A stretch of 64,000 nucleotides of DNA, taken from positions 1 to 64,000 of the forward strand of contig NZ_PIGG01000010.1 of NCBI RefSeq assembly GCF_002924445.1, written 5' to 3'. The first letter of the stretch is position 1. Each line of letters starts with the position of its first letter. The translations under genes were made by a program, and so were the position numbers. Positions 52,323-62,736 of the stretch are shown here, piece after piece. Below the pieces are notes generated by a model. That model did no database searches, had not been told where the DNA came from, and saw only the letters and a program-made list of their open reading frames with translations. This DNA comes from Minwuia thermotolerans (lineage in GTDB: Bacteria > Pseudomonadota > Alphaproteobacteria > Minwuiales > Minwuiaceae).

Positions 52323-52681
52323 CCGCCGCTCCGCTCGAGATATTTCGGGTTGGCCACCTGCAGCTTCTCGCGAACGGTGCGGCGCAGATGCTCCAGCACG
52401 CGGCCGTCCTCGCCGTCGAAATCGCCGGCGGCGATGGCCCCGGCCAGCGCGGCGTTCAGGTCCGCGCGGCCGCCGGCCTGGCCCAGGATGTCCCTGAGCC
52501 TCGCCGTCTCCGCTTCCGCCAGCACCGCGTCCCCGGCCAGTTCCCGGCGCACGATGGCGATCGCGTTGGCGGCGACGCGGGCATGGAACCGCGGCTGCCC
52601 TTCCAGGCGCATGGCGGCATCGTCGCGCAGAAAGCCCTCCACCGCGTCCAGCAGTTCATCGACCGTGGGCCGGTCCTGCAT
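52319..52681 (-). CDS. DUF6285-like small helical protein
   Basis: 120 residues. RPTVDELLDAVEGFLRDDA, RFHARVAANAIAIVRRELAGD and the C-terminal VREKLQVANPKYL resemble DUF6285 proteins, which usually accompany acyl-CoA dehydrogenase or phosphotransferase genes. Here the neighbours are different. Start ATG 52681 has AGGGAG 7 nt upstream. The longer ORF read into the upstream TAXI gene is noise. Confidence 0.75.
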   Translation of the reverse strand: MQDRPTVDELLDAVEGFLRDDAAMRLEGQPRFHARVAANAIAIVRRELAGDAVLAEAETARLRDILGQAGGRADLNAALAGAIAAGDFDGEDGRVLEHLRRTVREKLQVANPKYLERSGG

Positions 52682-52701
52682 CGTGCTTCTCCCTGGTCGT
52701 C

Positions 52702-53636
52702 TCAGCGCCAGCCCTGCTCCCGATAATAGCGCAGCGCGCCGGGGTGCAGGGGGGCCGTGTATCCGCGCGTCGCCATGTCCTCGGCACGCAGATGATAGAG
52801 CGTCGGGTGCAGTCGGTGGAAGCGGGCGAAATCGCCGAAGACGGAGCGGACCAGCGCGTGAACGGTCTCCTCCGGCATGGCGGCCGAGGCCATCAGCACG
52901 GCGCCCGGCCCCATGCTGGCGGCGTAGGCGGGATTTCCCGGATAGAGGCCGCCCGGAACCTCGGCCCTCCGGTAATAGGGATATTCCGCCAGAACCTGAT
53001 CCACCGACCGTCCCGTCACCGGCAGGACGCGAAGGTCGCAGCGGAATGCCTGCTGCACTGCGGCCGAAGGGTGGGCGGCGGTGAAGGCCAGGGCGCTGAC
53101 CCGCCCGTCGCAGAGCGGCCCCGCGCCGGTGTCCACGTCGTCCACCGCGGTCCAGCCGAACGCCGCCAGCACCGCCTGCGTCGACAGCCTCGCGCTGGAC
53201 AGCGGATCGGCCAGGGCGATGCGGCGGTAGCGGAGGTCGGCGAAGCGGCGCACGGCCGAATCGGCGCGCACCAGAACGGTAAGCGGCTCGGAATGGAGCG
53301 CGAAGACCGCACGAAGCTCGGTGAAAGGGCTCTGGGCCTCGAAGCGCACCGCGCCGTTCTGCGCCTCGAAGGATCGGTCGGAACGAACGATACCGAAATC
53401 CAGTTCGCCGCTCCGGATGGTGTTGAGGTTGTAGACGGAGCCGCCGGTCGGCTCGACGGCGCAGCGCAGGCCGTGGCTCTCCCGGGCGCGGTTGACCATG
53501 CGGCAGACAGCGCCGCCGGCGGCGTAGTAGCTGCTGGTCACGCTGTCGGTGCCGATGGTGATGAAGCGCTGCTCGACGTCCGCAGCCCTTCCCGGCCAGG
53601 CGGCCAGCGCCAGCGCACAGGCGAGCAGCAGCCCTC

Positions 53637-53640
<4 letters not shown>
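52702..53640 (-). CDS. TAXI-family TRAP transporter solute-binding protein
   Basis: 312 residues with a signal peptide (MRGLLLACALALAAWPGRAA). ITIGTDSVTSSYYAAGGAVCRMVN and GGSVYNLNTIRSGELDFGIVRSD are the TAXI hallmark. It binds a carboxylate or amino-acid-like solute in the periplasm. Start is GTG 53640 (GGAG 7 nt upstream), overlapping the aminotransferase by 4 bp. No TRAP permease lies in the window, so it is an orphan here. Confidence 0.9.
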
Positions 53641-54974
<1,334 letters not shown>

Positions 54975-54984
54975 TCCCGTTCCC

Positions 54985-56100
54985 TCAGAAGACGGCGCCG
55001 CGGGCGGTCACCGGCCAGATATCGGTCACGAAGCCATCGCGCGCACCGACGATCCAGTCATGCAGGTTCACCGTCGGGTCGCAATGGCCGGGTATCAGCC
55101 GGACATGATCGCCCGGGCGGAGAGCCGCGCCGCCGGGATCGACAACGCCGTGTTCATCGGACGCGCCGAGATAGGCCGCGCCTTCCGGGCCGGCGACCAG
55201 CGGCAGGCCGGAATCCACCGCCAGCGCCTTCAGCCCGGCGTCGACGACCACCCGTCCACTGGGCGCCGTGCTGAGCACGCCGGCCAGCACGAAGAGGCTG
55301 TGGCCGAACGTCGTCTCCGGCGTCCCTTCGGGTCCGAGATTGCGGGCGTAGTCAGCGTCCATGAAGATATAGGAGCCTGCCTGCAGCTCGTGCCAGAGGC
55401 CGCTCCCCGCTTCGAACTCGAAGCTGCCGGTCCCGGCGCCGGTCACCCGGACGCCGCCAAGGCCCGCCTGCTCCAGATCCGCCAGCACAACGCGTACCGC
55501 CTCGCCCGCGCGGGCGATCGCCGCGCCCCGTTCCCGGTGATCGCGTATGTGCTGCGCCCGGCCGTTATAGGCCTGCAGTCCGGCGAAGCGGACGCCCTCT
55601 TCGGCGGCGGCGGCACGGCACAACGCCCCCGCCTTCTCGGGCGCCACGCCGCAGCGGCCCATGCCGACCTCGACCTCGACATAGATGTCCAGTTCGGCCC
55701 CCGAATGCCGCGCCGCCGCCGCGATCTCGGCGAGGTTGTCGGTATCGTCGACGCAGACCCCCAGCCGGACATGCCGCGCGAGCCGCGACAGCCTGCCGAT
55801 CTTGCGCGCACCGACGATCTGGTTCGTGACCAGGATGTCATCTACCCCGCCCGTGGCCATCAGTTCGGCCTCGGAAATCTTCTGGCAGCAGATCCCGACG
55901 GCGCCGCACGCCATCTGCCGCCGGGCGATGTCGGCCGACTTGTGACTCTTCGCATGGGGCCGCAGCGCCACCCCACGGGCGTCGGCGATATCCTGCATCG
56001 CAGCGATGTTGCGATCGAGGACCTCCAGGTCGATGACCAGCGCTGGCGTGTCCACCGATTCGAGAGGATCGCCGACCCGCGCCGGCGGCGGCAGTGACAT
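54985..56100 (-). CDS. DSD1-type PLP enzyme (D-threonine aldolase / D-serine dehydratase-like)
   Basis: 371 residues, alanine-racemase-type fold. The PLP lysine region is RPHAKSHKSADIARRQ; the C-terminal metal site is GHCDPTVNLHDW (His and Cys ligands). The family covers D-threonine aldolase, 3-hydroxyaspartate aldolase and D-serine dehydratase; all act on beta-hydroxy D-amino acids or related substrates. ATG 56100 has GGGAGGG about 9 nt upstream. First gene of the three-gene amino-acid operon. Confidence 0.9.
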   Translation of the reverse strand: MSLPPPARVGDPLESVDTPALVIDLEVLDRNIAAMQDIADARGVALRPHAKSHKSADIARRQMACGAVGICCQKISEAELMATGGVDDILVTNQIVGARKIGRLSRLARHVRLGVCVDDTDNLAEIAAAARHSGAELDIYVEVEVGMGRCGVAPEKAGALCRAAAAEEGVRFAGLQAYNGRAQHIRDHRERGAAIARAGEAVRVVLADLEQAGLGGVRVTGAGTGSFEFEAGSGLWHELQAGSYIFMDADYARNLGPEGTPETTFGHSLFVLAGVLSTAPSGRVVVDAGLKALAVDSGLPLVAGPEGAAYLGASDEHGVVDPGGAALRPGDHVRLIPGHCDPTVNLHDWIVGARDGFVTDIWPVTARGAVF

Positions 56101-56197
56101 GATGCGGAACCCTCCCTTCGATGTCGCCGGTTCGTGAACGATGGCGCATGGTATGCGCATCGGCGAGCGGATACGATGTGTCGGTGGAGACTATCCG

Positions 56198-57193
56198 ATG
56201 ACCTGCAAGGCGTATGTTGCGATCGTCATGGTGCTGCTGGCCCTGGCGCCGGCGGACCGGGTGGCCGCCCAGTCCGAACGCGACCCGGAGCGCGTGTTCG
56301 ACGCGGTGACCGCCGTGACGGCCGAGATCCCGGCCGACGCCCGCACCGCGGAAGCGCTGGGCACCGCGCGCGCGGGTACTGGCGTCGTGATCGACGATTC
56401 GGGTCTGGTGCTGACGATCGGCTACCTCATCCTGGAAGCCATGGCCGTTACCCTGAGCGATCTCGACGGCCACCCGGTCGCCGCCGAGATTGTCGCCTAT
56501 GACCACGACACCGGCCTCGGGCTGCTCCGGGCCGTGACGCCGCTGCGGCGGCCATCGATTCGTCTGGGCGATTCCGGGACGCTGTCGCCGGGCGATTCCG
56601 TGCTGGTGGTGGCCAGCCCCGGACGATCGGCGGCCCTGCCGGCGACGATCGCCGATATCCGGCGCTTCACCGGCTATTGGGAGTACCTGCTGGAGAGTGC
56701 GGTTTTCGCCTATCCGCCGCATCCGGACTGGCAGGGCGCGGCCCTGGTCGGCCCGGACGGCCGTTTGCTGGGAATCGGATCCCTGTTCGCCAACGACGCC
56801 CAGCGCCGCCCCCGACGGCGCCAGGGCAACATGTTCGTGCCTGTGAACGCGCTGAAGGCTGTACTGGCCGATCTGCTCACAGCCGGCCGGGCGCCGGCCT
56901 CCGACCGGCCATGGCTGGGCGTCTTCTCCGCGGATCATAGCGGCTATGTCGTGGTGACATACGTCTCCCCTGACGGGCCGGCGGCGACCGCCGGCCTGCG
57001 GCGCGGCGACATCATCCTGGAGGTCGACGACCAGCCCGTGCGGTCCATGGCCGAGTTCTATCGGGCCGTGTGGAAACGAGGGAAACCGGGGGTGACCGTG
57101 CCGCTGACCCTCGGTCGCGAAGACCACGTTACCCGGGTGCGGATCGTCTCGGGCGACCGTTACCGCTACCTCAAGCTGGAGAAGACGTACTGA
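56198..57193 (+). CDS. HtrA-like (S1C) protein lacking the catalytic triad, with PDZ domain
   Basis: 331 residues. Signal peptide MTCKAYVAIVMVLLALAPADRVAA, then a trypsin-like fold of the HtrA type. The His site reads GLVLTIGYLILEA (Tyr for His), the Asp site YDHDTGLGLLR (Gly for Asp) and the Ser site DWQGAALVG (no Gly-Asn-Ser-Gly). The C-terminal PDZ domain is intact: GYVVVTYVSPDGPAATAGLRRGDIILEVDDQPVRS. It is therefore a pseudoprotease, possibly a binding or chaperone protein in the periplasm. ATG 56198 has GGTGGAG 8 nt upstream. Confidence 0.88.
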   Translation: MTCKAYVAIVMVLLALAPADRVAAQSERDPERVFDAVTAVTAEIPADARTAEALGTARAGTGVVIDDSGLVLTIGYLILEAMAVTLSDLDGHPVAAEIVAYDHDTGLGLLRAVTPLRRPSIRLGDSGTLSPGDSVLVVASPGRSAALPATIADIRRFTGYWEYLLESAVFAYPPHPDWQGAALVGPDGRLLGIGSLFANDAQRRPRRRQGNMFVPVNALKAVLADLLTAGRAPASDRPWLGVFSADHSGYVVVTYVSPDGPAATAGLRRGDIILEVDDQPVRSMAEFYRAVWKRGKPGVTVPLTLGREDHVTRVRIVSGDRYRYLKLEKTY

Positions 57194-57361
57194 GCCGCGC
57201 CGGGCCGAAAGGTTAAGTCCTTTTTTACTCCCTGAGCCTAAGAGTGGCAGGACGAAACGGGCCACTCCCGCTCGCCGCATGGGGACGAAGAATTGTCCCG
57301 CACCCCCAATCACCGCAGAAACGCGGGCAGAGTCACGGGGCACACGGATTTGAGACCTGGC

Positions 57362-59158
57362 ATGATCAAGGGCCGATTCCAGGTTCTGACGATCGCGAAG
57401 GGCGCCAGCGTGCTGGACAATGTCGCACCGCGCCTGAGCATTTCCGGCGCGCGCGTCGTCACGGAGCGCGTGACCTCGGCCGAAGAAGCGGCCATCGCTC
57501 TGGACGTCGGCGACTATGATTGCATCCTGTTCGACGTCGGCAGTGACCCGGCGCCGGCCAAGGAGCTGCAGGCCAGCCTGCTGGACAGCAAGAAGAAGGT
57601 GCCGCTGCTGGTGATTTCGGACCGGCTCGCCTCCAACGACATGGTGGATCTGCTCCGCTCCGATATCGCCGACTGCATCAATTCCGACGAACTCAAGATC
57701 GACCGCCTGGTGCGCGCAATCTGGAACGCGACGCGAGCGAGCCGCACCGAGCGCGCGCTCGACATGGCCGAGTCCCAGCGCTCCTTCAATGCGCTGCACG
57801 ACGGCCTGACGGGTCTGCCCAACCGCTCGCTCTTCTTCGACCGGCTGGATCAGGCCATAACCTTCGCCGAGCGCCAGCGGGAACCGGTCGCCCTGCTGAC
57901 GCTGAACATCAACGGCTTCAACCGCATCAACGGCGAGATGGGGCACAAGATCGGCGACATCCTGCTGCAGCAGCTCGCCGACCGGATGAAGACGGCGCTG
58001 CGCCGCTCCGACACCCTGGCCCGGATCGGCGATGACGAGTTCGCCGGCATACTGCCCACGGGCGCCACAAACAAAGGCGCCGAGAAGGCCGCCAGAAAGC
58101 TGATCAACGCCCTCGAAGTGCCCTTCGAGATCAACGACCACAGCTTCACCATCGGCGTGCGCATCGGCCTCGCCTTCTATCCGCAGCACGCGACCTGCGC
58201 CTCCGACCTGATGATCCGCGCGGAGAACGCCATGCGCGATGGCCGGCGCACCAACAGCCGCTTCGCGATCAACATCGCCGGCGATGGCGCGCACGAGGCC
58301 AGCAACCGCCCTCTGGTGGAGGATCTGCGCCGGGCGCTGAACGACGGCGACCGCCAACTCTTCGTCACCTTCCAGCCCAAGATCGACCTGCGCAAGGGCC
58401 GCGTCGACGGTGTAGAGGCGCTGGTCCGCTGGCGCCATCCGGCGCGTGGCCTGGTGTTCCCCGACGCCTTCATCCCGCTGGCCGAGGACGCCGGGCTGAT
58501 CGACCGGCTGACGCTGCACGTGCTGAACCATTCGCTGGCACAGCAGGCCGCCTGGCGCGCGGAAGGCATCGACCTGTCGATCGCGGTCAACGTCTCGGCC
58601 AAGACGCTCCAGAACCCGCGCCTGCCGCTGCACGCCAAGAACATGATCGAGGCCTGGTCGGCCGATCCCTCGCGGGTGATCTTCGAGATCACCGAGAGCG
58701 CCATCATCCTGGACGTCGAACGCGCCACTGCGACGCTGCAGGGTCTCGACCGTCTCGGCGTCGGCATCTCCATCGACGACTTCGGCACAGGCTATACCTG
58801 CCTGTCCTACATCCGCCGTCTGCCGGTGGAGGAGATCAAGGTGGACAAGTCCTTCGTCATGGGCATGTCGAAATCGCCCGACGACTGGGTGATTGTCTCC
58901 TCGCTGATCGAGCTGGGACACAATCTGGGCCTGTCGGTGGTCGCCGAGGGCGTCGAGGACGCCCGCACCCTGGCGGCGCTGACCGAACTCGGCTGCGACG
59001 TGGCTCAGGGGTACCACATGTCCCGCCCCCTGCCCGCCGACGACCTGGTAGGCTGGCTGGTCAACTCGCCCTGGGGTCCGGAAAGCGCGCTCAGGCTCCG
59101 CCCCTCGGCGAAAGAGAGCGACAATGTTCACCAGTTGCACCTGACCGCCGGTTCGTGA
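57362..59158 (+). CDS. Receiver-like, GGDEF and EAL protein, probable c-di-GMP phosphodiesterase
   Basis: 598 residues. An N-terminal CheY-like domain lacks the usual phosphorylation pocket. The GGDEF motif is degenerate (G-D-D-E-F at 223-227), so cyclase activity is doubtful. The EAL domain looks complete: E352 in VEALVRWRHP, SIAVNVSAKTL, IFEITES, IDDFGTGYTCLSYI, KVDKSFV and VVAEGVED. It would cleave c-di-GMP and could lower matrix production, possibly including Pel. Start ATG 57362 is chosen to fit the receiver domain; TTG 57293 with a GGGGA site is an alternative. Confidence 0.9.
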   Translation: MIKGRFQVLTIAKGASVLDNVAPRLSISGARVVTERVTSAEEAAIALDVGDYDCILFDVGSDPAPAKELQASLLDSKKKVPLLVISDRLASNDMVDLLRSDIADCINSDELKIDRLVRAIWNATRASRTERALDMAESQRSFNALHDGLTGLPNRSLFFDRLDQAITFAERQREPVALLTLNINGFNRINGEMGHKIGDILLQQLADRMKTALRRSDTLARIGDDEFAGILPTGATNKGAEKAARKLINALEVPFEINDHSFTIGVRIGLAFYPQHATCASDLMIRAENAMRDGRRTNSRFAINIAGDGAHEASNRPLVEDLRRALNDGDRQLFVTFQPKIDLRKGRVDGVEALVRWRHPARGLVFPDAFIPLAEDAGLIDRLTLHVLNHSLAQQAAWRAEGIDLSIAVNVSAKTLQNPRLPLHAKNMIEAWSADPSRVIFEITESAIILDVERATATLQGLDRLGVGISIDDFGTGYTCLSYIRRLPVEEIKVDKSFVMGMSKSPDDWVIVSSLIELGHNLGLSVVAEGVEDARTLAALTELGCDVAQGYHMSRPLPADDLVGWLVNSPWGPESALRLRPSAKESDNVHQLHLTAGS

Positions 59159-59188
59159 CATCTATGCCCTCCTTCGATGGAGGGCCGA

Positions 59189-60055
59189 ATGAACCGGGGA
59201 AAGCAGCGCTTCCTCGTCACACCGCAGAACGTTCTCAACCGTCTCCGGACCGCCGTTCCGGCCGCTTTCGCACTGATCGCCGCATTCGCCGTCCAGGCCG
59301 AGGAGCCGGGCCGGGAAGCCTTCGTGGCCGGCGACTATGCGAAGGCGCTCGAGATTTGGCAGCCCATGGCCGAGGAGGGGGACGCGCGCGCGCAGTTCAA
59401 CGTCGGCCTGATCTATGACGAGGGCCTGGGCGTCGACCGCGACCGCGAAAAGGCGCGCGAATGGTGGTCCCTGGCGGCCGAGCAGGGGCTGCTGACGGCG
59501 GGCTACAACCTGGCGCTGCTGGAAATCGAACAGTCCACCGCAGACACCGGCGGCGGCGACATCGAACAGGCGCTGGCCGACCTGCGGAAGACCGCCGAGG
59601 CCGGCCATCTGCCCGCGCGCTACACACTCGGCAAGATCTATCAGTACGGCGTCGGCGTGGCAGAGGATCCTGCCGCGGCCGTCGAGCATATCCGGGCGGC
59701 GGCCGAAGGCGGCCTCGCCAAGGCTCAGTACAGCCTGGGCAAGGCCTATCGTGATGGCAGCGGCGTCGAACAGGACGCCGCGCAGGCCGCGAAATGGTTC
59801 GGACAGGCCGCGCTGCGCGGTCATGCCGGCGCGCAGGACCACTATGCCCGCCGTCTCGCCAACGGCGAGGGCCTGGAAAAGGATCCGGTTCGCGCCATGA
59901 CTTTCGCCGTGCTGGCGATGCGCGCCGGCGTCGAGGATGCGGCGGCGCTGGCGGAGGAAATCCGGAAGGAACTGACGATCGAGGAGCTCGACGCCGCCTT
60001 CCGGGCCGCGGACGGATTCGAAGCGCGCGCCGAATCCCCGGCGGGCGAGGAATAG
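59189..60055 (+). CDS. Sel1-repeat (SLR) periplasmic protein
   Basis: 288 residues with a hydrophobic N-terminal segment (about 24-40), then five to six Sel1-like repeats (DARAQFNVGLIYDEGLGVDRDREKAREWWSLAAEQG; AKAQYSLGKAYRDGSGVEQDAAQAAKWFGQAALRG). SLR proteins mediate protein-protein contacts, often in the envelope. ATG 59189 has GGAGGG about 5 nt upstream, better than ATG 59177. Ligand unknown. Confidence 0.88.
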   Translation: MNRGKQRFLVTPQNVLNRLRTAVPAAFALIAAFAVQAEEPGREAFVAGDYAKALEIWQPMAEEGDARAQFNVGLIYDEGLGVDRDREKAREWWSLAAEQGLLTAGYNLALLEIEQSTADTGGGDIEQALADLRKTAEAGHLPARYTLGKIYQYGVGVAEDPAAAVEHIRAAAEGGLAKAQYSLGKAYRDGSGVEQDAAQAAKWFGQAALRGHAGAQDHYARRLANGEGLEKDPVRAMTFAVLAMRAGVEDAAALAEEIRKELTIEELDAAFRAADGFEARAESPAGEE

Positions 60056-60086
60056 CCAAGCGCCGCGCCGGGCGGTTCCGCTTGGC
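60055..60086. terminator. Hairpin at the end of the Sel1 gene
   Basis: GCCAAGCG (60055-60062) and CGCTTGGC (60079-60086) form a perfect 8-bp stem starting at the stop codon. No T-run, so Rho-independent function is only likely. Confidence 0.45.
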
Positions 60087-60146
60087 AAGCCGGCGCGCCG
60101 CATGCCACGCTGCCGCCCGCAACGAACATGAAACCGGGGGAGATTC

Positions 60147-60740
60147 ATGCCGATCTACGGGCCCGACGTCACGCTCGACAACCCAGCCTATATCGACGAG
60201 ACCGTGCGCATTTTCGGCAAGGTCACGATCGGCGATGGCGCCTCCGTCTGGCCCAATGTCGTCATGCGCGCCGAGCAGCACGAGATCGTCGTCGGCCGGC
60301 GCACCAACATCCAGGACTTCACCATGGTCCATGTCGGCTCGGCCAGCGGTTCGATCATCGGCCAGGACTGCTCCATCACCCATCACTGCACGATCCACGG
60401 CTGCACCATCGGCGACGCCTGCCTGATCGGCATCAACGCGGTGATCATGGACGGCGCGGTGATCGGCGAGAACTCGATCGTCGGCCAGAACGCCTTCGTG
60501 CGCGAGAATCAGGAGATCCCGCCGAACTCCATCGTCGTCGGCGTGCCTGCCGCGGTGAAGGCGGAGCGCAACAGCCGCATCCCCAACAGCATGAACGCAT
60601 TTCTCTATTACGAGAACGCCATCGCCTATTCGAACGGCTACTACCGGCGCTGGAGTGACGACAGCTTCTGGCAGCTCGCCGCCGACGAGATGGACCGCCT
60701 GAAGGCGGAAATGGCCCGGGAGGCGGAAGCAGGAAAATGA
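60147..60740 (+). CDS. Gamma-carbonic-anhydrase-like hexapeptide-repeat protein
   Basis: 197 residues with a left-handed beta-helix: VRIFGKVTIGDGASVWPNVVMRAEQHEIVVGRRTNIQDF, then MVHV and ITHHCTIHGCTIGDACLIGINAVIMDGAVIG. The histidines in those loops match the zinc ligands of gamma carbonic anhydrases and PaaY. Whether it is a true anhydrase, an acetyltransferase or a thioesterase is open. It overlaps dgcN by 4 bp (ATGA), so it belongs to that operon. Confidence 0.88.
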   Translation: MPIYGPDVTLDNPAYIDETVRIFGKVTIGDGASVWPNVVMRAEQHEIVVGRRTNIQDFTMVHVGSASGSIIGQDCSITHHCTIHGCTIGDACLIGINAVIMDGAVIGENSIVGQNAFVRENQEIPPNSIVVGVPAAVKAERNSRIPNSMNAFLYYENAIAYSNGYYRRWSDDSFWQLAADEMDRLKAEMAREAEAGK

Positions 60741-61744
60741 CCGACGCCATCGAGATCGCCGCGCCCTATCTGATGTTCCTGGGCGACGTGCACGACCAGC
60801 TTGCCGCCAAGACGGCGACCGGCGTGGTGCACTGGCGGCGCGCCGACTGCATCGGCCAGGTGCGCTTCGATGGCTGCCAGGCCAATCTGGGCCTGCCGGA
60901 CATGACCGTCGCCGACGGCGCGGCCTCCGGCGCGCGCACGCTGGTGATCGGCGCGGTGAACCCCGGCGGGGTGCTGCCCCAGCACTGGGAGAGTGCGGTC
61001 CTGGAGGCGCTCGACGCCGGCATGGACGTGGCCTCGGGCCTGCACATGCGGCTCACCGACAATCCGGTCATCGCCGGCCGCGCCGCCGAGAGGGGCCGCC
61101 AGCTCTTCGACGTACGTCATCCGCGCGGCGCCTTCCCGACCGGCAAGGGCGAGAAGCGGCCCGGCAAAAGGCTGCTCACCGTCGGCACCGACTGTTCGGT
61201 CGGCAAGATGTACACCTCGCTGGCGATCACCGAGGAGATGCGGCAGCGCGGCTGGAAGGCGGACTTCCGCGCCACCGGCCAGACGGGCATCCTGATCGCC
61301 GGTTCCGGCGTCTCGGTCGACGCCGTGGTTTCCGACTTCATCTCGGGCGCGACCGAGACGCTCTGCCCGGCGAACGACCCCGACCACTGGGACGTCATGG
61401 AGGGCCAGGGCTCATTGTTCCATCCCTCCTTCGCCGGCGTCACCATCGGGCTGATCCACGGCAGCCAGCCCGACGCCCTGGTCATGTGCCACGAACCGAC
61501 GCGGACGCGGATGCGCAATGTCCAGCATCCCATCCCGCCTCTGGCGAAGTGCATCGACTGGCATGTCGAGGCGGCGACGCTGACCAATCCCGACTGCCGC
61601 TGCATCGGCATCGCCGTGAACACCAGCGCGCTCGACGACGCCGCGTCGGCCGATTGCCTGAAGCGAATCGAGGACGAGGCCGGACTGCCCGCGGTCGACC
61701 CCGTGCGCACCGGTGTGGCGCGCCTGGTGGACGCATTGTCTTGA
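60737..61744 (+). CDS. dgcN: DgcN-like DUF1611 protein, D-glutamate N-acyltransferase
   Basis: 335 residues. LLTVGTDCSVGKMYTSLAI is a P-loop-like region of DUF1611, with FRATGQTGILIAGSGVSVDAVVSDFISGATE and DWHVEAATLTNPDCRCIGIAVNT as further signatures. From recall, DgcN N-acylates D-glutamate and DgcA then racemises the product so that L-glutamate can be released. The adjacent dgcA supports that reading. The stop overlaps the TTG start of dgcA. Confidence 0.85.
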   Translation: MTDAIEIAAPYLMFLGDVHDQLAAKTATGVVHWRRADCIGQVRFDGCQANLGLPDMTVADGAASGARTLVIGAVNPGGVLPQHWESAVLEALDAGMDVASGLHMRLTDNPVIAGRAAERGRQLFDVRHPRGAFPTGKGEKRPGKRLLTVGTDCSVGKMYTSLAITEEMRQRGWKADFRATGQTGILIAGSGVSVDAVVSDFISGATETLCPANDPDHWDVMEGQGSLFHPSFAGVTIGLIHGSQPDALVMCHEPTRTRMRNVQHPIPPLAKCIDWHVEAATLTNPDCRCIGIAVNTSALDDAASADCLKRIEDEAGLPAVDPVRTGVARLVDALS

Positions 61745-62724
61745 GGCGGCTCGCCGTCGCGCGGGAGGAATGGCCCATTCGCGGGGCCTTCCGGATATCG
61801 CGGGGAACCAAGACGAAGGCCGAGGTGCTGGTCGCCACCGTCGAGGCCGGCGGCGCGGCCGGGCGCGGCGAATGCGTGCCCTATCGCCGCTATGGCGAGA
61901 CCTTCGAGAAGGTCGAGGAGCAGATCGCCGGCGCAAAGGCCGCGATCGAGGACGGCGCCGGCCGCGAGGACCTGCTGTCGCTGCTGCCCGCCGGGGCGGC
62001 GCGCAACGCCGTCGACTGCGCGCTCTGGGATCTGGAATCGAAACAGGCAGGCCGGCCCGTGCACGAACTTGCGGGCCTGCCCGCGCCGGGACCGGTGACC
62101 ACCGCCTACACCATCACCCTGGACGACCCGGCGAAGATGGCCGAGGTGGCGCGGGCCGAAGCGCACCGGCCGCTGCTGAAACTGAAGCTGGGCGAGACGG
62201 CGGGCGACATCGAGCGCGCCCGGACCGTGCGGGAGGCCGCGCCCGAGGCGACGCTGATCGTCGACGCCAACGAGGGCTGGAAGCCCGAACAGCTGGACGA
62301 GCTGTTCGCCGCCTTCGCCGAACTCGAGGTCCGCATGATCGAACAGCCGCTGACCGCCGGGCGCGACGAGGCATTGGAACGGGTCTCCCGCGCCGTGCCG
62401 ATCTGCGCCGACGAGAGCTGTCACGACAGCGCCAGCCTCGCCGGGCTGAAGGGCCGATACGACATCGTCAACATCAAGCTCGACAAGACCGGCGGTCTGA
62501 CGGAGGCCCTGCGCCTGCGCACAGCCGCGCGGGAGGCCGGGTTCCAGGTGATGGTCGGCTGCATGGTGGCGACCAGTCTGGCGATGGCGCCGGCCCTGCT
62601 GGTGGCGCAGGGCGCGGATTTCGTGGATGTCGACGGGCCGCTGATGCTGAAGCGGGACCGTGTGCCCGGTCTCGTCTTCGACGGCTCCACCGTGCGGTCC
62701 GCCGGCCGCGACCTCTGGGGCTGA
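61741..62724 (+). CDS. dgcA: DgcA-like N-acyl-D-glutamate racemase (dipeptide epimerase-like)
   Basis: 327-residue enolase-superfamily enzyme. LLKLKLGETAGD gives the Lys-x-Lys pair, TLIVDANEGW, RMIEQPL and PICADESCHD the metal acids, and YDIVNIKLDKTGG the second lysine; lysines on both faces mean racemisation. Start is TTG 61741, overlapping the dgcN stop, and matches the family N-terminus (RRLAVAREEWPIRGAF). Function in D-glutamate catabolism rests on pairing with dgcN; dipeptide epimerase is the alternative. Confidence 0.88.
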   Translation: MRRLAVAREEWPIRGAFRISRGTKTKAEVLVATVEAGGAAGRGECVPYRRYGETFEKVEEQIAGAKAAIEDGAGREDLLSLLPAGAARNAVDCALWDLESKQAGRPVHELAGLPAPGPVTTAYTITLDDPAKMAEVARAEAHRPLLKLKLGETAGDIERARTVREAAPEATLIVDANEGWKPEQLDELFAAFAELEVRMIEQPLTAGRDEALERVSRAVPICADESCHDSASLAGLKGRYDIVNIKLDKTGGLTEALRLRTAAREAGFQVMVGCMVATSLAMAPALLVAQGADFVDVDGPLMLKRDRVPGLVFDGSTVRSAGRDLWG

Positions 62725-62736
62725 CGGACCGAGATC

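Noticed and set aside
55838-59161. 1107-residue minus-strand ORF
   Set aside because: Antisense of the HtrA-like and GGDEF-EAL genes and runs into the DSD1 enzyme frame; composition is that of a GC-rich shadow.
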